Origin: Clostridiales bacterium
GTDB lineage: Bacteria; Bacillota; Clostridia; Oscillospirales; Acutalibacteraceae
Direction: 5' to 3'
Length of the DNA stretch: 48,223 nt
Assembly: GCA_012840445.1 (NCBI GenBank)
Contig: DULI01000004.1
Span: forward strand, 1-48,223
In this document: positions 34,044-42,309 of the stretch, in pieces
Position numbering within the stretch: the stretch's first letter is position 1
How the letters are laid out: each line of letters starts with the position of its first letter
Translations under genes and position numbers: made by a program
Notes under the pieces: model-generated
What the model saw: only the letters and a program-made list of their open reading frames with translations
Databases searched by the model: none
What the model was told of the DNA's origin: nothing

Positions 34044-34640
34044 CTAATATTTTCTGAAGCTTGCCACCACTTTGCCAAGAATTTTCAATTCATTCGGGTA
34101 AATGGGGCTGTAGTCGGGGTTTTCGGGCATGAGTATTGGGCGGTTGCCCTCTATTATCAATCGCTTAACGGTGGCCTCTTCGCCGCCTATCAGGGCAATG
34201 ACGATATCACCGCTTGTTACCCGCCGGTTTTTGTCGGCGATGACGATGTCCCCGTCGAGAATGCCGGCGTCGCGCATGCTAAGCCCTTCGACCTTGAGCG
34301 CGAAAAGCCCGTCGGGGTCGGAGCCATCTGTCAAAAATGGGATATAGCCGATAATATCCTCTACCGCCAGGATGGGATTTCCTGCGGTGACGCGCCCGAG
34401 CACCGGAACCTGCACCGCCCCCTGGGTGTTGGCGATGCGTATTGAGCGGGATGAGCGCGAATCGCGTGTTATATAGCCGTTTTCCTCGAGAAAATCCAGA
34501 ATGCCGTGCACCGTCGAGGTGGATTTAATGCCCGTGGCGCGGCAGATTTCCCTGATTGTGGGGGGAAGGCCATCTCGCAGCCTTCGCACCAAAAAGGAAT
34601 AGACGGCCGCCTGTTTTTGGGAAAGGTTATTTGTAGCCAT
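34044..34640 (-). CDS. lexA: LexA SOS repressor
   Basis: LexA represses DNA-damage genes and cleaves itself when RecA is activated. The 198-residue protein has an N-terminal winged helix (PPTIREICRATGIKSTSTVHGIL) and a C-terminal S24 peptidase domain: the Ala-Gly cleavage bond in GRVTAGNP near residue 86, the Ser in EGLSMRDAGILDGD and the Lys in EATVKRL. All active residues are present. GGGAG precedes the ATG. A CGAAAA/TTTTCG inverted repeat just upstream may be its own operator. Confidence 0.96.
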   Translation of the reverse strand: MATNNLSQKQAAVYSFLVRRLRDGLPPTIREICRATGIKSTSTVHGILDFLEENGYITRDSRSSRSIRIANTQGAVQVPVLGRVTAGNPILAVEDIIGYIPFLTDGSDPDGLFALKVEGLSMRDAGILDGDIVIADKNRRVTSGDIVIALIGGEEATVKRLIIEGNRPILMPENPDYSPIYPNELKILGKVVASFRKY

Positions 34641-34650
34641 TATCGACTCC

Positions 34651-34666
34651 CGAAAAGCATTTTTCG
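34651..34666 (-). promoter_or_regulatory. Inverted repeat before lexA, operator candidate
   Basis: CGAAAA and TTTTCG arms with a 4-base centre lie 11 bases before the lexA ATG, touching its ribosome binding site. LexA genes are usually self-regulated, but this does not match the Bacillus GAAC-N4-GTTC consensus. Confidence 0.35.
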
Positions 34667-34687
34667 TAATGCGCCTTTATCTAAACT

Positions 34688-34716
34688 AGTATACCATTTT
34701 GGGTGGGGGTTTTCAA
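34688..34716 (-). promoter_or_regulatory. lexA promoter
   Basis: On the minus strand TTGAAA (34711-34716), 17 bp, TATACT (34688-34693), about 50 bases upstream of the start codon. Confidence 0.7.
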
Positions 34717-34804
34717 CATGGCATCCGCGCAAATTATTATGGCATTTGGCAATAGTTTATGGTAAAATTTGCGTATAACATGCAAATTTTGAAATTAAGA
34801 AAAT

Positions 34805-34860
34805 CTTAAAGAATTAGTAATAAATACCTAAAGTAACTAAGGGGGATTCTCTGGTATTAT
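34805..34860 (+). promoter_or_regulatory. Promoter of the two-component/ABC operon with response-regulator boxes
   Basis: A -10 TATTAT (34855-34860) has no good -35. Instead two similar boxes, CTTAAAGAATTAG (34805-34817) and CCTAAAGTAACTA (34827-34839), lie 22 bp apart, the second over the -35 place. Direct repeats about two helical turns apart at a weak -35 are usual for OmpR/PhoB-type activators, so autoregulation is likely. Confidence 0.5.
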
Positions 34861-34892
34861 AGTGCCAGCCAATTTGAAAGGAAAAGAGTGCT

Positions 34893-35579
34893 ATGTATGA
34901 GCAGGCCAATATTTTAGTGGTGGACGACGACCAGGAGATAGGGGACCTGATTGAAATCTATTTGAAAAACGAGGGTTTTAGCGTTTACAAGGCAGAGGAC
35001 GGGCGGCAGGCCCTTGAGATATTGAAAGAAAAGCCCGTTTCCCTTGTGGTGCTTGACATTATGATGCCCAACATGGACGGGATTGCCTTTTGCAAAGCGG
35101 CGAGGGAGATTAGCGATATCCCGATTATTATGCTGTCCGCCAAAAGCCAGGATATTGACAAGATTACGGGGCTTATGACGGGCGCCGACGACTATGTTAC
35201 CAAACCCTTTAACCCCTTTGAGCTGATTGCAAGGATAAAATCCCAGCTTAGGAGGTATGGCGGCTTTCAGAAACCGCAGTCGGCGGATGTTATTGAGTAC
35301 AACGGGCTGTGCATTAACCGCGCAGAGCATAAGGTAACCCTTTACGGCAAGGAAGTCCCCCTTACCCCCACCGAATTTGAAATTTTATATTTATTGGTAT
35401 CGGGCAACGGCAAGGTGTTCTCCAGCGAGGAGATTTTTGAAAAGGTGTGGAAGGAAAAGTATTATGACGCCACCAACACGGTGATGGTACATATCCGGCA
35501 CATCAGGGAAAAGCTGGGGGATACATCTAAAAACCCGGTTTTTATCAAGACGGTTTGGGGCGTGGGGTATAAGGTATGA
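34893..35579 (+). CDS. OmpR/VanR-type response regulator
   Basis: A 228-residue regulator: receiver domain (residues 5-120) with acidic pair VVDDDQE, phospho-Asp in LVVLDIMMP near residue 56, the Ser of MLSAKSQ and Lys of VTKPFNP; then an OmpR winged helix (about 135-228, ending FIKTVWGVGYKV). It overlaps the kinase start by ATGA. Together with the kinase, a membrane-anchored protein and an ABC transporter it forms one operon resembling cell-envelope stress or peptide-antibiotic detoxification systems. Confidence 0.94.
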   Translation: MYEQANILVVDDDQEIGDLIEIYLKNEGFSVYKAEDGRQALEILKEKPVSLVVLDIMMPNMDGIAFCKAAREISDIPIIMLSAKSQDIDKITGLMTGADDYVTKPFNPFELIARIKSQLRRYGGFQKPQSADVIEYNGLCINRAEHKVTLYGKEVPLTPTEFEILYLLVSGNGKVFSSEEIFEKVWKEKYYDATNTVMVHIRHIREKLGDTSKNPVFIKTVWGVGYKV

Positions 35580-36664
35580 AAATAATTAGCAAATTAAAGG
35601 AAAAATTAAGGTTTTACAGGGCCAGGGTCAACGACAGCCTGGCGCTTAGGATCGCCGCAAGCGGCATTGTAAGCGCCGCGCTGGGGTTTATTATAGGCAT
35701 AATACTTGTGGAATTGTTCACCGGCGGGTATTTCAGCATATTTGACCCTGTCAGCATGCTGCTGGTAACTATTGTGACGCTGTTTTTCTTTTTAAATTTT
35801 CTAAAAAAGATACTTACCTATATTATGGAGATTACCCACGGGGTGGCTCGGATATCCGATGGGGATTTTTCGGTGAGAATCCCCGAGCGCTTTACAGATG
35901 AGCTGGGAAGGTTAGCAGGCCAGATAAACAAAATGGCAGAGCAGCTTAAAGCCTCCAGGGAGCAGGAGAGGCTGCAGGAGCAGCGCAAGAACGAGTTTAT
36001 TACCTCTATTGCACACGACCTTCGCACGCCTTTAACCTCGGTTATAGGCTACCTTGGGCTTATTTCCCAGCAGGACGGCATTGCCATGGACAAGGAGGCG
36101 ATGGTGAAATACGCCGATGTGGCCTACAGGAAGGCCCTGCGGCTCCAGGATTTGATTACCGAGCTGTTTGAGTTTTCGCGGTATAATTTTGAGGAAATTA
36201 CGCCCGCGCAGGAGAAAATTGACCTTGCCGAACTGCTTGAACAGCTTGAGCAGGAATTCTACCCGCAATTTAGCGAGAACAACCTAACAAGCAGGATTAT
36301 TGTGAACGACCGCCCGGTGTATATTAAAGGCGACGGTATGATGATAGCGAGGGTGTTTGACAACATACTCTCCAACGCTGTAAGGTACGGCGCTGGTGGC
36401 AAATACATTGACATAGAAATTATTAAAAGGCAGGATGAGGCGGTGGTGAGGATTACCAATTACGGGTCGAGTATCAGCCAGCGCGATTTGGAGCGGATAT
36501 TCGACAAGTTCTACCGCACCGATTCCTCCCGCAATGCCAAAACCGGCGGGGCGGGACTTGGCCTTGCCATCGCCAAAAATATCGTCAAGGCCCACGGCGG
36601 GACAATAAAAGCCGAAAGCCGGGACAACAAGACCACATTTGAAGTGGTTTTTAAAACAATATAA
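35576..36664 (+). CDS. Membrane sensor histidine kinase (VanS-like)
   Basis: A 362-residue kinase with two membrane helices (about residues 25-45 and 55-75) and almost no extracellular loop, then HAMP (about 80-130), H-box FITSIAHDLRTPLTSVIGYL near residue 145, N-box DNILSNAVRYG and G-boxes GGAGLGLAIAK. The very short outer loop resembles intramembrane-sensing kinases, which often rely on an ABC partner for detection. It overlaps the regulator by 4 bp. Confidence 0.93.
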   Translation: MKIISKLKEKLRFYRARVNDSLALRIAASGIVSAALGFIIGIILVELFTGGYFSIFDPVSMLLVTIVTLFFFLNFLKKILTYIMEITHGVARISDGDFSVRIPERFTDELGRLAGQINKMAEQLKASREQERLQEQRKNEFITSIAHDLRTPLTSVIGYLGLISQQDGIAMDKEAMVKYADVAYRKALRLQDLITELFEFSRYNFEEITPAQEKIDLAELLEQLEQEFYPQFSENNLTSRIIVNDRPVYIKGDGMMIARVFDNILSNAVRYGAGGKYIDIEIIKRQDEAVVRITNYGSSISQRDLERIFDKFYRTDSSRNAKTGGAGLGLAIAKNIVKAHGGTIKAESRDNKTTFEVVFKTI

Positions 36665-36676
36665 AGGAGTGTTTGC

Positions 36677-37279
36677 ATGAAACCTTTTTTGAAAAAAATC
36701 AACAGGGGGGTAATCCTGAGCCTGTTGATTATCCTTGGCATTGCCTGCTATTACGGCGTGATAGCCATTAAGGACGCGCCCCATAAAAAGGAGATTGAAA
36801 GGCTGCTTGAGGGCTTTTACAGTGATTTTGAAGGGGTTTTCTTTGTTCCGGAAGAATACTTAAGGGAAGGAATAACCGAAGAGCAGGTAAAGCCGCTATA
36901 TTCCGACATTAAAGCCAAACTGAGGCCTTATTTTGCAAGCGAGGAGGACCTTGAAACCTTCTTTTCAGACCAGGTTAAGGAGCAGATATATTTCCAGACA
37001 GTACAGCCAAACAATCAGATAAAGACCCACACCTGCAAGTTTGAGAAATTAAGGACGGTAAGGCTTAACCACAAAAAAGGGACTGCGTCGGTTGAGGCTG
37101 TCTATTCACACGACAGCAGCCAAACATTTTACGATATTGAATATGAAAACGGGCGGGTAATCAGGACTAACCCGCGGGAATATTCGCAAGGAGTATTTTC
37201 TGCCAACTGTGCTTTTTCGCTGATACAGACTGACAGCGGGTGGAAGATATCCAAAATGCAGACCAAACACTGGTTCTAA
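36677..37279 (+). CDS. Uncharacterised membrane-anchored extracytoplasmic protein
   Basis: I do not recognise the family. The 200-residue protein has an N-terminal membrane anchor (VILSLLIILGIACYYGVIAI, about residues 13-32), a charged helical part with KEIERLLEGFYSDFEG, and a C-terminal half of alternating strands ending SGWKISKMQTKHWF, which resembles an NTF2-like fold. AAGGAG precedes the ATG, 12 bp after the kinase. Position between sensor and transporter suggests an accessory sensing or immunity protein; that is inference. Confidence 0.8.
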   Translation: MKPFLKKINRGVILSLLIILGIACYYGVIAIKDAPHKKEIERLLEGFYSDFEGVFFVPEEYLREGITEEQVKPLYSDIKAKLRPYFASEEDLETFFSDQVKEQIYFQTVQPNNQIKTHTCKFEKLRTVRLNHKKGTASVEAVYSHDSSQTFYDIEYENGRVIRTNPREYSQGVFSANCAFSLIQTDSGWKISKMQTKHWF

Positions 37280-37289
37280 GGAGGTTTAT

Positions 37290-38213
37290 ATGAGCACTGC
37301 AGTTTTAAAGGCAGAAGGCCTGCACAAAAGTTTTGGCAGGAAAAAGATTATTAATAATGTATCCTTCGAGCTGTACCCGGGCGAGATTTTGGGTTTCCTT
37401 GGGCCCAACGGTTCGGGCAAGACCACTACTATAAAGATGATATTAGGGCTGCTTGACATAGATGAGGGCCGCGTGGAAATAGGCGGCTATGACCGCAACA
37501 AGGATTTTGAAAAGGCGCTGTCTCTGATTGGCGGCATTATTGAAAACCCCGATATGTACGGCTACCTTTCGGGGTACAAAAACCTTGAGGTGTTCGCCCG
37601 CATGCGCAACGGGGTTGACAGGCAGCGCATCGACGAGGTGGTAAGGCTTGTGGGCCTTGAAAAGCGCATACACAACAAGGTAAGGACCTATTCCCTTGGT
37701 ATGAAACAGCGTTTGGGGCTTGCCCAGGCAATAGTCCACAGGCCCAAGGTTCTAATCCTTGATGAGCCAACCAACGGGCTTGACCCGACGGGAATAAAGG
37801 AACTGAGGGATGTACTGAAGTTTCTGGCCCACGAGCAGGGGCTTGGGGTATTCGTGTCAAGCCATATTTTGAGTGAGATGCAGATGCTGTGCGACAGGGT
37901 TTGCATCATAAACAAGGGTACGGTGGTGCGGACCAGCAGTATCAGCGAGCTTACCGAGAGCGTGCAAAACTACTATAATCTGACGCTGCGGCCGGCTGAC
38001 AAGGCTTTGGAAGTGATAAATACCCGCATGCCCGACAGGCTGCAGAGCCAAGAGGGCGAGGTGTTCACAATCACGGCCGAGGAGCAGGAAATCAATGATC
38101 TTATTAAGGAGCTTGTAACGGCCGGCGTGGGCATTTTCGGCGTGAACCACGTGACCAAGACGCTTGAGGAAAGCTATATGGAAATAACGGGAGGAGGAAA
38201 TGTAGTTGAGTAG
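37290..38213 (+). CDS. ABC transporter ATP-binding protein (BcrA-like)
   Basis: A 307-residue ATPase: Walker A GPNGSGKTTT near residue 41, signature YSLGMKQRLGLAQA near 138, Walker B VLILDEPTNGLDP, switch His in VFVSSHILSE. The C-terminal extension of about 90 residues is usual in the BcrA/CcmA subgroup serving bacitracin and lantibiotic export. AGGAGG precedes the ATG. It overlaps the permease by 8 bp. Confidence 0.93.
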   Translation: MSTAVLKAEGLHKSFGRKKIINNVSFELYPGEILGFLGPNGSGKTTTIKMILGLLDIDEGRVEIGGYDRNKDFEKALSLIGGIIENPDMYGYLSGYKNLEVFARMRNGVDRQRIDEVVRLVGLEKRIHNKVRTYSLGMKQRLGLAQAIVHRPKVLILDEPTNGLDPTGIKELRDVLKFLAHEQGLGVFVSSHILSEMQMLCDRVCIINKGTVVRTSSISELTESVQNYYNLTLRPADKALEVINTRMPDRLQSQEGEVFTITAEEQEINDLIKELVTAGVGIFGVNHVTKTLEESYMEITGGGNVVE

Positions 38214-39753
38214 GTTTTTAAGACTGATTCAAAACGAGTTTATCAAGCTTTTTGCGCGTCCCTTGATTTTTATATTGATTGTGCTGATACCGCTGATGAG
38301 CATAGGGTACGCATTTTTGCTTAAATCGTCGGTGACTTCCTACTACTATCATTCCGAATCCCCCGAAAGCAGGATGCAAAACCGGATAAACGAGCTTACC
38401 AAGCTTGTGGAAGGCGGGTTTGCAGACAGCCAATTTAAGTTTGACGGAGATTTCCAAAGGCCCGGAATGGATATAAAGTTTCCCGGTATGCCCGGCATGC
38501 AGGAAGATCCCCAGAATTCGCTGGATGAGCTTGAGATGCTGCAGTACGCCCGCTCTAAAGGGTATGAGCCCGACAGTTGGAAAATTGAGGCGCTGTATAA
38601 GGCGTTTGAGTACAAATCCCAGGCCAGAACCCTTGAGGGTTCCGGCGACAGTGAGGACGAGCGGTTGTATTTGCAGTATACAAAGGCGGCCGATGATATT
38701 TACGCGGCGGTGGACCGGGATGATTTGATTGGGTATTATGATATCTGCATGCGAATATTAGGGCTGCAAAACGCCGAGGGCGACTATGAAAAGGCCACCG
38801 TTGAAGCTGAAAAGGCTGTGCTGCAGCTTAGGATTGACAAGAAAATCCCGGTTATATCGAGGTTCAGTGATTACAGAACGACCCAAGAGGACTGGCAGAA
38901 TGAAACTCTTAACGCCCTTTTCAACGACATATATAACCTTAAAATGAACAGGAATAACCAGGGAATGCAGCTTTCGGATGAGGAAAGGCGGCAACTGGAA
39001 GGCGAGATCGAGGTGAATACCTACCGCATAAAGAATGACAAACCGCCGGTTGAGGCCAATTCGCTTTATGGGTTTTTGTCGGTAAGCAGCTCGCTGGTAT
39101 CCTTTATTTCGCTGTTTATCATAATTATCGCGGCGACAATGATGGCGTCGGAATATTCCCAGGGCACTATTAAGCTGATGCTGATTAGCCCCTACAAACG
39201 CTGGAAGCTGTTTTATGCAAAGCTGACGACCGTATTTTTGGTATCGCTGCTGTTGCTGGTTATACTTTTCGCAAGCTCTGTGTTGGCCGGCGGGCTGGCC
39301 TTCGGGTTTGATTTTGCGGGAAGCCTTATAAAATACAATAATGGCAGGGTGGAGGATATGCCCTACATTTTCGCCTGCCTTCTGAAATACCTGCTTGCCT
39401 GCCCGGAGCTGCTGGTTATGACCTCCCTGTCCGTTATGCTGGCGGTTGTAATGCGCCGCTCGTCCCTTGCCATAGGCGTTGGCGTTGGTTTTATGTTTGG
39501 CGGCTCGATTATTTCCACAATACTTGCCTTTATGCCCTATGACTTTAAGCGGTTTTTGCTCTTTTTAAACACCAACCTTAGCGCTTACTTCCCCGAGCTT
39601 AACTCCATAAGGTTCTTTGATATGGTTACCAGCGGGGTCAGGATTGAGGGCATGACCTTTACCTTCTCGCTTATAGTGCTTGCGGTGTACTTTATCTGCT
39701 TTACCTATATTGCGCTGGATTCCTTCAACCGCAGGGATGTAAAACAGGCGTAA
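38206..39753 (+). CDS. ABC-2 type permease with a large extracytoplasmic loop
   Basis: A 515-residue permease. One helix near the N terminus (PLIFILIVLIPLMSIGYAFLL) is followed by about 230 hydrophilic residues rich in Glu, Lys and Met-Pro-Gly, then at least five helices from about residue 285 (MASEYSQGTIKLMLISPYKRW is the ABC-2 coupling region). The start is TTG, eight bases after GGAGG and inside the ATPase gene. The big outer loop suggests substrate recognition outside the cell. Confidence 0.88.
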   Translation: MSRFLRLIQNEFIKLFARPLIFILIVLIPLMSIGYAFLLKSSVTSYYYHSESPESRMQNRINELTKLVEGGFADSQFKFDGDFQRPGMDIKFPGMPGMQEDPQNSLDELEMLQYARSKGYEPDSWKIEALYKAFEYKSQARTLEGSGDSEDERLYLQYTKAADDIYAAVDRDDLIGYYDICMRILGLQNAEGDYEKATVEAEKAVLQLRIDKKIPVISRFSDYRTTQEDWQNETLNALFNDIYNLKMNRNNQGMQLSDEERRQLEGEIEVNTYRIKNDKPPVEANSLYGFLSVSSSLVSFISLFIIIIAATMMASEYSQGTIKLMLISPYKRWKLFYAKLTTVFLVSLLLLVILFASSVLAGGLAFGFDFAGSLIKYNNGRVEDMPYIFACLLKYLLACPELLVMTSLSVMLAVVMRRSSLAIGVGVGFMFGGSIISTILAFMPYDFKRFLLFLNTNLSAYFPELNSIRFFDMVTSGVRIEGMTFTFSLIVLAVYFICFTYIALDSFNRRDVKQA

Positions 39754-39760
39754 AATAATA

Positions 39761-39795
39761 AACGGCACAAGCAAAGGCTGTGCCGTTTTTATTTT
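39761..39795 (+). terminator. Terminator of the two-component/ABC operon
   Basis: AACGGCACAGCC-type stem: AACGGCACA (39761-39769) pairs with TGTGCCGTT (39779-39787), followed by TTTATTTT. Confidence 0.88.
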
Positions 39796-39878
39796 GATGA
39801 AGGCGGGATTTATTGAGGTTGACCTGCGGGGGCAATTGGTGTATTTTTAAGATAGAGAAGATTTTGCGGGAGTGTGCC

Positions 39879-40193
39879 ATGAACAAAGCTGTTGACAATA
39901 TTGTGAGCCAGATAGTTGAAAGGTTTAATCCCGAAAAGGTCATACTTTTTGGCTCCCAGGCCAAAGGGACTGCGACGGATCAGAGCGATATTGATATTTG
40001 CGTGGTAGTTGAGACGGATAATAAGCGCAGGCTTTTGGCTGAGATGTACTATGAGATTGATTCGGAAATACCCTTTGATTTGCTTTTATACACGCCCCAT
40101 GAGTGGGAGGAGTGCCTAAAGGACAAAAGCAGCTTTGCGTATAAGATTAACACGGAAGGGGCGGTGCTTTATGGCCGACAGCAAACGGTTTGA
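39879..40193 (+). CDS. MNT-type minimal nucleotidyltransferase
   Basis: A 104-residue nucleotidyltransferase of the MNT family with the signature GSQAKGTATDQSDIDICV (Gly-Ser, then the two metal Asp). MNT proteins pair with HEPN proteins; in studied pairs the MNT AMPylates and silences the HEPN toxin. The ATG at 39879 with GGGAG seven bases upstream is preferred over the longer frame. It overlaps the HEPN gene by 23 bp in another frame. Confidence 0.88.
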   Translation: MNKAVDNIVSQIVERFNPEKVILFGSQAKGTATDQSDIDICVVVETDNKRRLLAEMYYEIDSEIPFDLLLYTPHEWEECLKDKSSFAYKINTEGAVLYGRQQTV

Positions 40194-40566
40194 AGATTGG
40201 TACAAAAAGGCGCAGGCTGACCTGCAGGGGGCAAGGATACTTAAAGATCACGAGGGGGACAACGGCCTTGTGGCCTTTCACTGCCAGCAGGCCATTGAAA
40301 AGGCGCTAAAAGGATTTATTCTTGAGAGGACAAATGAGCTGCTTGAGGGACACAGCCTGGTGTTTCTCTGCAGGCGGGCGGCAAGGCTTGACAGCTATTT
40401 TGCGGGACAACTTAAAAACTGCGCCTTTGTGAACCAGTTTTACATTGAAACCCGGTACCCCGCCGACATGCCCGACCCTGTGGACGATGACGAGATGGAG
40501 GAGTGTCTGAGGATTACCGCAGAGATTATTGATTATATAATCGGCGGGAGGAAAAGCAAAGAATAA
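40171..40566 (+). CDS. HEPN domain protein, partner of the MNT
   Basis: A 131-residue helical protein with the HEPN pattern FEDWYKKAQADLQGARIL, VAFHCQQAIEKALKGFI and the later EGHSLVFLCRR. Many HEPN toxins are RNases using Arg-x4-6-His. Here the only nearby pair is an Arg and His seven residues apart (ERTNELLEGH), so the canonical motif is not clear. It may be a substrate-binding HEPN rather than an active RNase. Start ATG at 40171 lies within the MNT gene. Confidence 0.85.
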   Translation: MADSKRFEDWYKKAQADLQGARILKDHEGDNGLVAFHCQQAIEKALKGFILERTNELLEGHSLVFLCRRAARLDSYFAGQLKNCAFVNQFYIETRYPADMPDPVDDDEMEECLRITAEIIDYIIGGRKSKE

Positions 40567-40576
40567 AACTATAACG

Positions 40577-40604
40577 AAAGCACCCACAAGGGTGCTTTTT
40601 TATA
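40577..40604. terminator. Shared terminator between HEPN gene and hemW
   Basis: AAAGCACCC and GGGTGCTTT form a tight 9-bp stem around 4 bases with T tract on the plus strand and A tract on the other side; it overlaps the hemW stop, so it serves convergent genes. Confidence 0.85.
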
Positions 40605-41700
40605 TGCCGTATTCGAGTAGATGGGTGATTATGCGGTTGGAGACAAGAAATCCCTCGGGGGTGAGGGCTATTTTTTGGCTGTCCAAAACTATCAGGCCGC
40701 TTCCTTCTAGTGCTTCTGCCTGATTTAGGAACCTTTCGGACACATCGCGGGAGAAACGCTCGCGGAAAAGGGAGAATACAAGGCCATCTTTAAGGCGAAG
40801 CCTCAGCACGGCGTATTCATCAGGAGAGCCGCCCTCGCCGTCGGGGATAGTCTGGGGGCTTTTTAGGAATTTTTCCAGATTTCTTTCATAATAGAACCTC
40901 TGCCCGCTTATGAAGGAATGGGCGGCGGGGCCGATACCCAAATATTCTTCGCAGTTCCAGTATTTAAGGTTATGTTTGCTTTCAAAGCCGGGTATTGCGA
41001 AGTTTGAGATTTCGTACTGGCAAAATCCCGCAGATTCAAGCAGCTTTACGGTGTTAAGGTAAAGTTCTGCCGCCTCGTTTTCGTCGGGCAAGCTTATATT
41101 TGCGCTGTAAAAGGGGGTGCCGGGCTCGATTTTGAGCATATAAGCTGAAATGTGCCGAATATTGAGCCCAGTTACAAATTGGAGGGTTTTTTCAAGGCTT
41201 TGGGGGGTCTGCCGGGGGATGCCAAGCATTATGTCGGCGGATATATTTTTAATTCCGGCCTTTCGCGCGGTGCCTATTGCATTTAAAACATCTTCGGGGG
41301 TGTGGCGGCGGGTGAGGGCTTTAAGCTCCCCGCTTACACCCGACTGCACGCCGAGGGACAGGCGGTTGACTCCACAGGACGCCGCTGTTTTAAGTATTTC
41401 TTCAAGGTCCCCGCAGGGGTTGGCTTCGAGCGTGATTTCGGCCTTTTCAAGCCCGAAATGGGTTTTTGCGGTGTTTATTATTTTTTCAATGTTTTTCCCG
41501 CCAAGCAGAGTTGGGGTGCCGCCGCCAAAATAGAGCGTGTCGGCGGCCTTGTTTAAATGTGACCAGCGGGAAAGCTCGCTGCAGACAGCGCCGGTGTAGC
41601 TGCCGATTAAGTTTGGATTGGGGGCCACCGAATAAAAATCGCAGTAGCCGCACTTTGAGGTGCAGAATGGCACGTGAATGTAAATTCCAATTTGTCTCAA
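40600..41700 (-). CDS. hemW: Radical-SAM heme chaperone HemW
   Basis: HemW (once called oxygen-independent coproporphyrinogen oxidase-like) binds heme and a 4Fe-4S cluster and hands heme to targets. The 366-residue protein has the cluster motif CTSKCGYCDFYSV (CxxxCxxC), DTLYFGGGTPT, and the HemW C-terminal domain. The start is TTG at 41700, overlapping the stop of the VanZ-like gene, with AAGGG nine bases before it. It lacks the additional N-terminal sequence typical of true HemN. Confidence 0.93.
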   Translation of the reverse strand: MRQIGIYIHVPFCTSKCGYCDFYSVAPNPNLIGSYTGAVCSELSRWSHLNKAADTLYFGGGTPTLLGGKNIEKIINTAKTHFGLEKAEITLEANPCGDLEEILKTAASCGVNRLSLGVQSGVSGELKALTRRHTPEDVLNAIGTARKAGIKNISADIMLGIPRQTPQSLEKTLQFVTGLNIRHISAYMLKIEPGTPFYSANISLPDENEAAELYLNTVKLLESAGFCQYEISNFAIPGFESKHNLKYWNCEEYLGIGPAAHSFISGQRFYYERNLEKFLKSPQTIPDGEGGSPDEYAVLRLRLKDGLVFSLFRERFSRDVSERFLNQAEALEGSGLIVLDSQKIALTPEGFLVSNRIITHLLEYGI

Positions 41701-42188
41701 GCTTTTTTACCCTTCTTTTTGTTTGTTCTGCTGCGGAACACCAACACGACCAGCAGTATGCCCACCAGTGCGCCGGCGGTGTCAATAGCAATGTCTGAAA
41801 GCTGGAATGCCCTGCCGGGCACGAAGATCTGGTGGATTTCATCGCTTACAGCGTATGCCAAAGAGATAAAAAAGGAAAACAGAAAGCGCTTTGGCATGCT
41901 TATATTGTAACATTGCATGGTAAGGGCCAACAGCACGCCCAGCACAAAGAATATTGTGCAGTGCGCAAGGTTTCTAAGGGACGACTCTAGCCCTGCTTCA
42001 AATTTTGCGGTGTCCCAGTTAAGGCTTTCTATTAAAGGAGACATTAAATTACTCAGTTTTTCGGAAATTCCGCCGCTTAAGGCAGAGGATTGTTCGCCGC
42101 TTTGGGCGGAAAAAAAGAATATTACCGCCATCCAAATTATAACCGCCGCCCAAAGGAATTTTGCGGCGGACTTTTTGTTTTTTCTCAA
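41697..42188 (-). CDS. VanZ-like family membrane protein
   Basis: A 163-residue protein with four helices and the VanZ signature SDEIHQIFVPGRAFQLSDIAIDTAGALVG. VanZ itself gives low-level teicoplanin resistance, but most relatives have no known resistance role. The TTG at 42188 lies nine bases after AAGGA; a TTG three codons further up lacks spacing. It is coupled to hemW by a 4-bp overlap. Confidence 0.86.
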   Translation of the reverse strand: MRKNKKSAAKFLWAAVIIWMAVIFFFSAQSGEQSSALSGGISEKLSNLMSPLIESLNWDTAKFEAGLESSLRNLAHCTIFFVLGVLLALTMQCYNISMPKRFLFSFFISLAYAVSDEIHQIFVPGRAFQLSDIAIDTAGALVGILLVVLVFRSRTNKKKGKKA

Positions 42189-42309
42189 TTTTACCAATCC
42201 TTAAACCAGTTTTGTTCATTATAAATAATTTGCCAATAAAATTTCAATACTGATTATTGGTGAAAAATGCCGGCAAACTATATAAAAGAAAAAGAATGGA
42301 GGAATATAT

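Noticed and set aside
34893-42188. Vancomycin-resistance locus from VanR/VanS-like and VanZ-like genes
   Set aside because: No vanH, vanA/B or vanX genes are present; VanZ-like gene is on the other strand with hemW, and the regulators drive an ABC operon.
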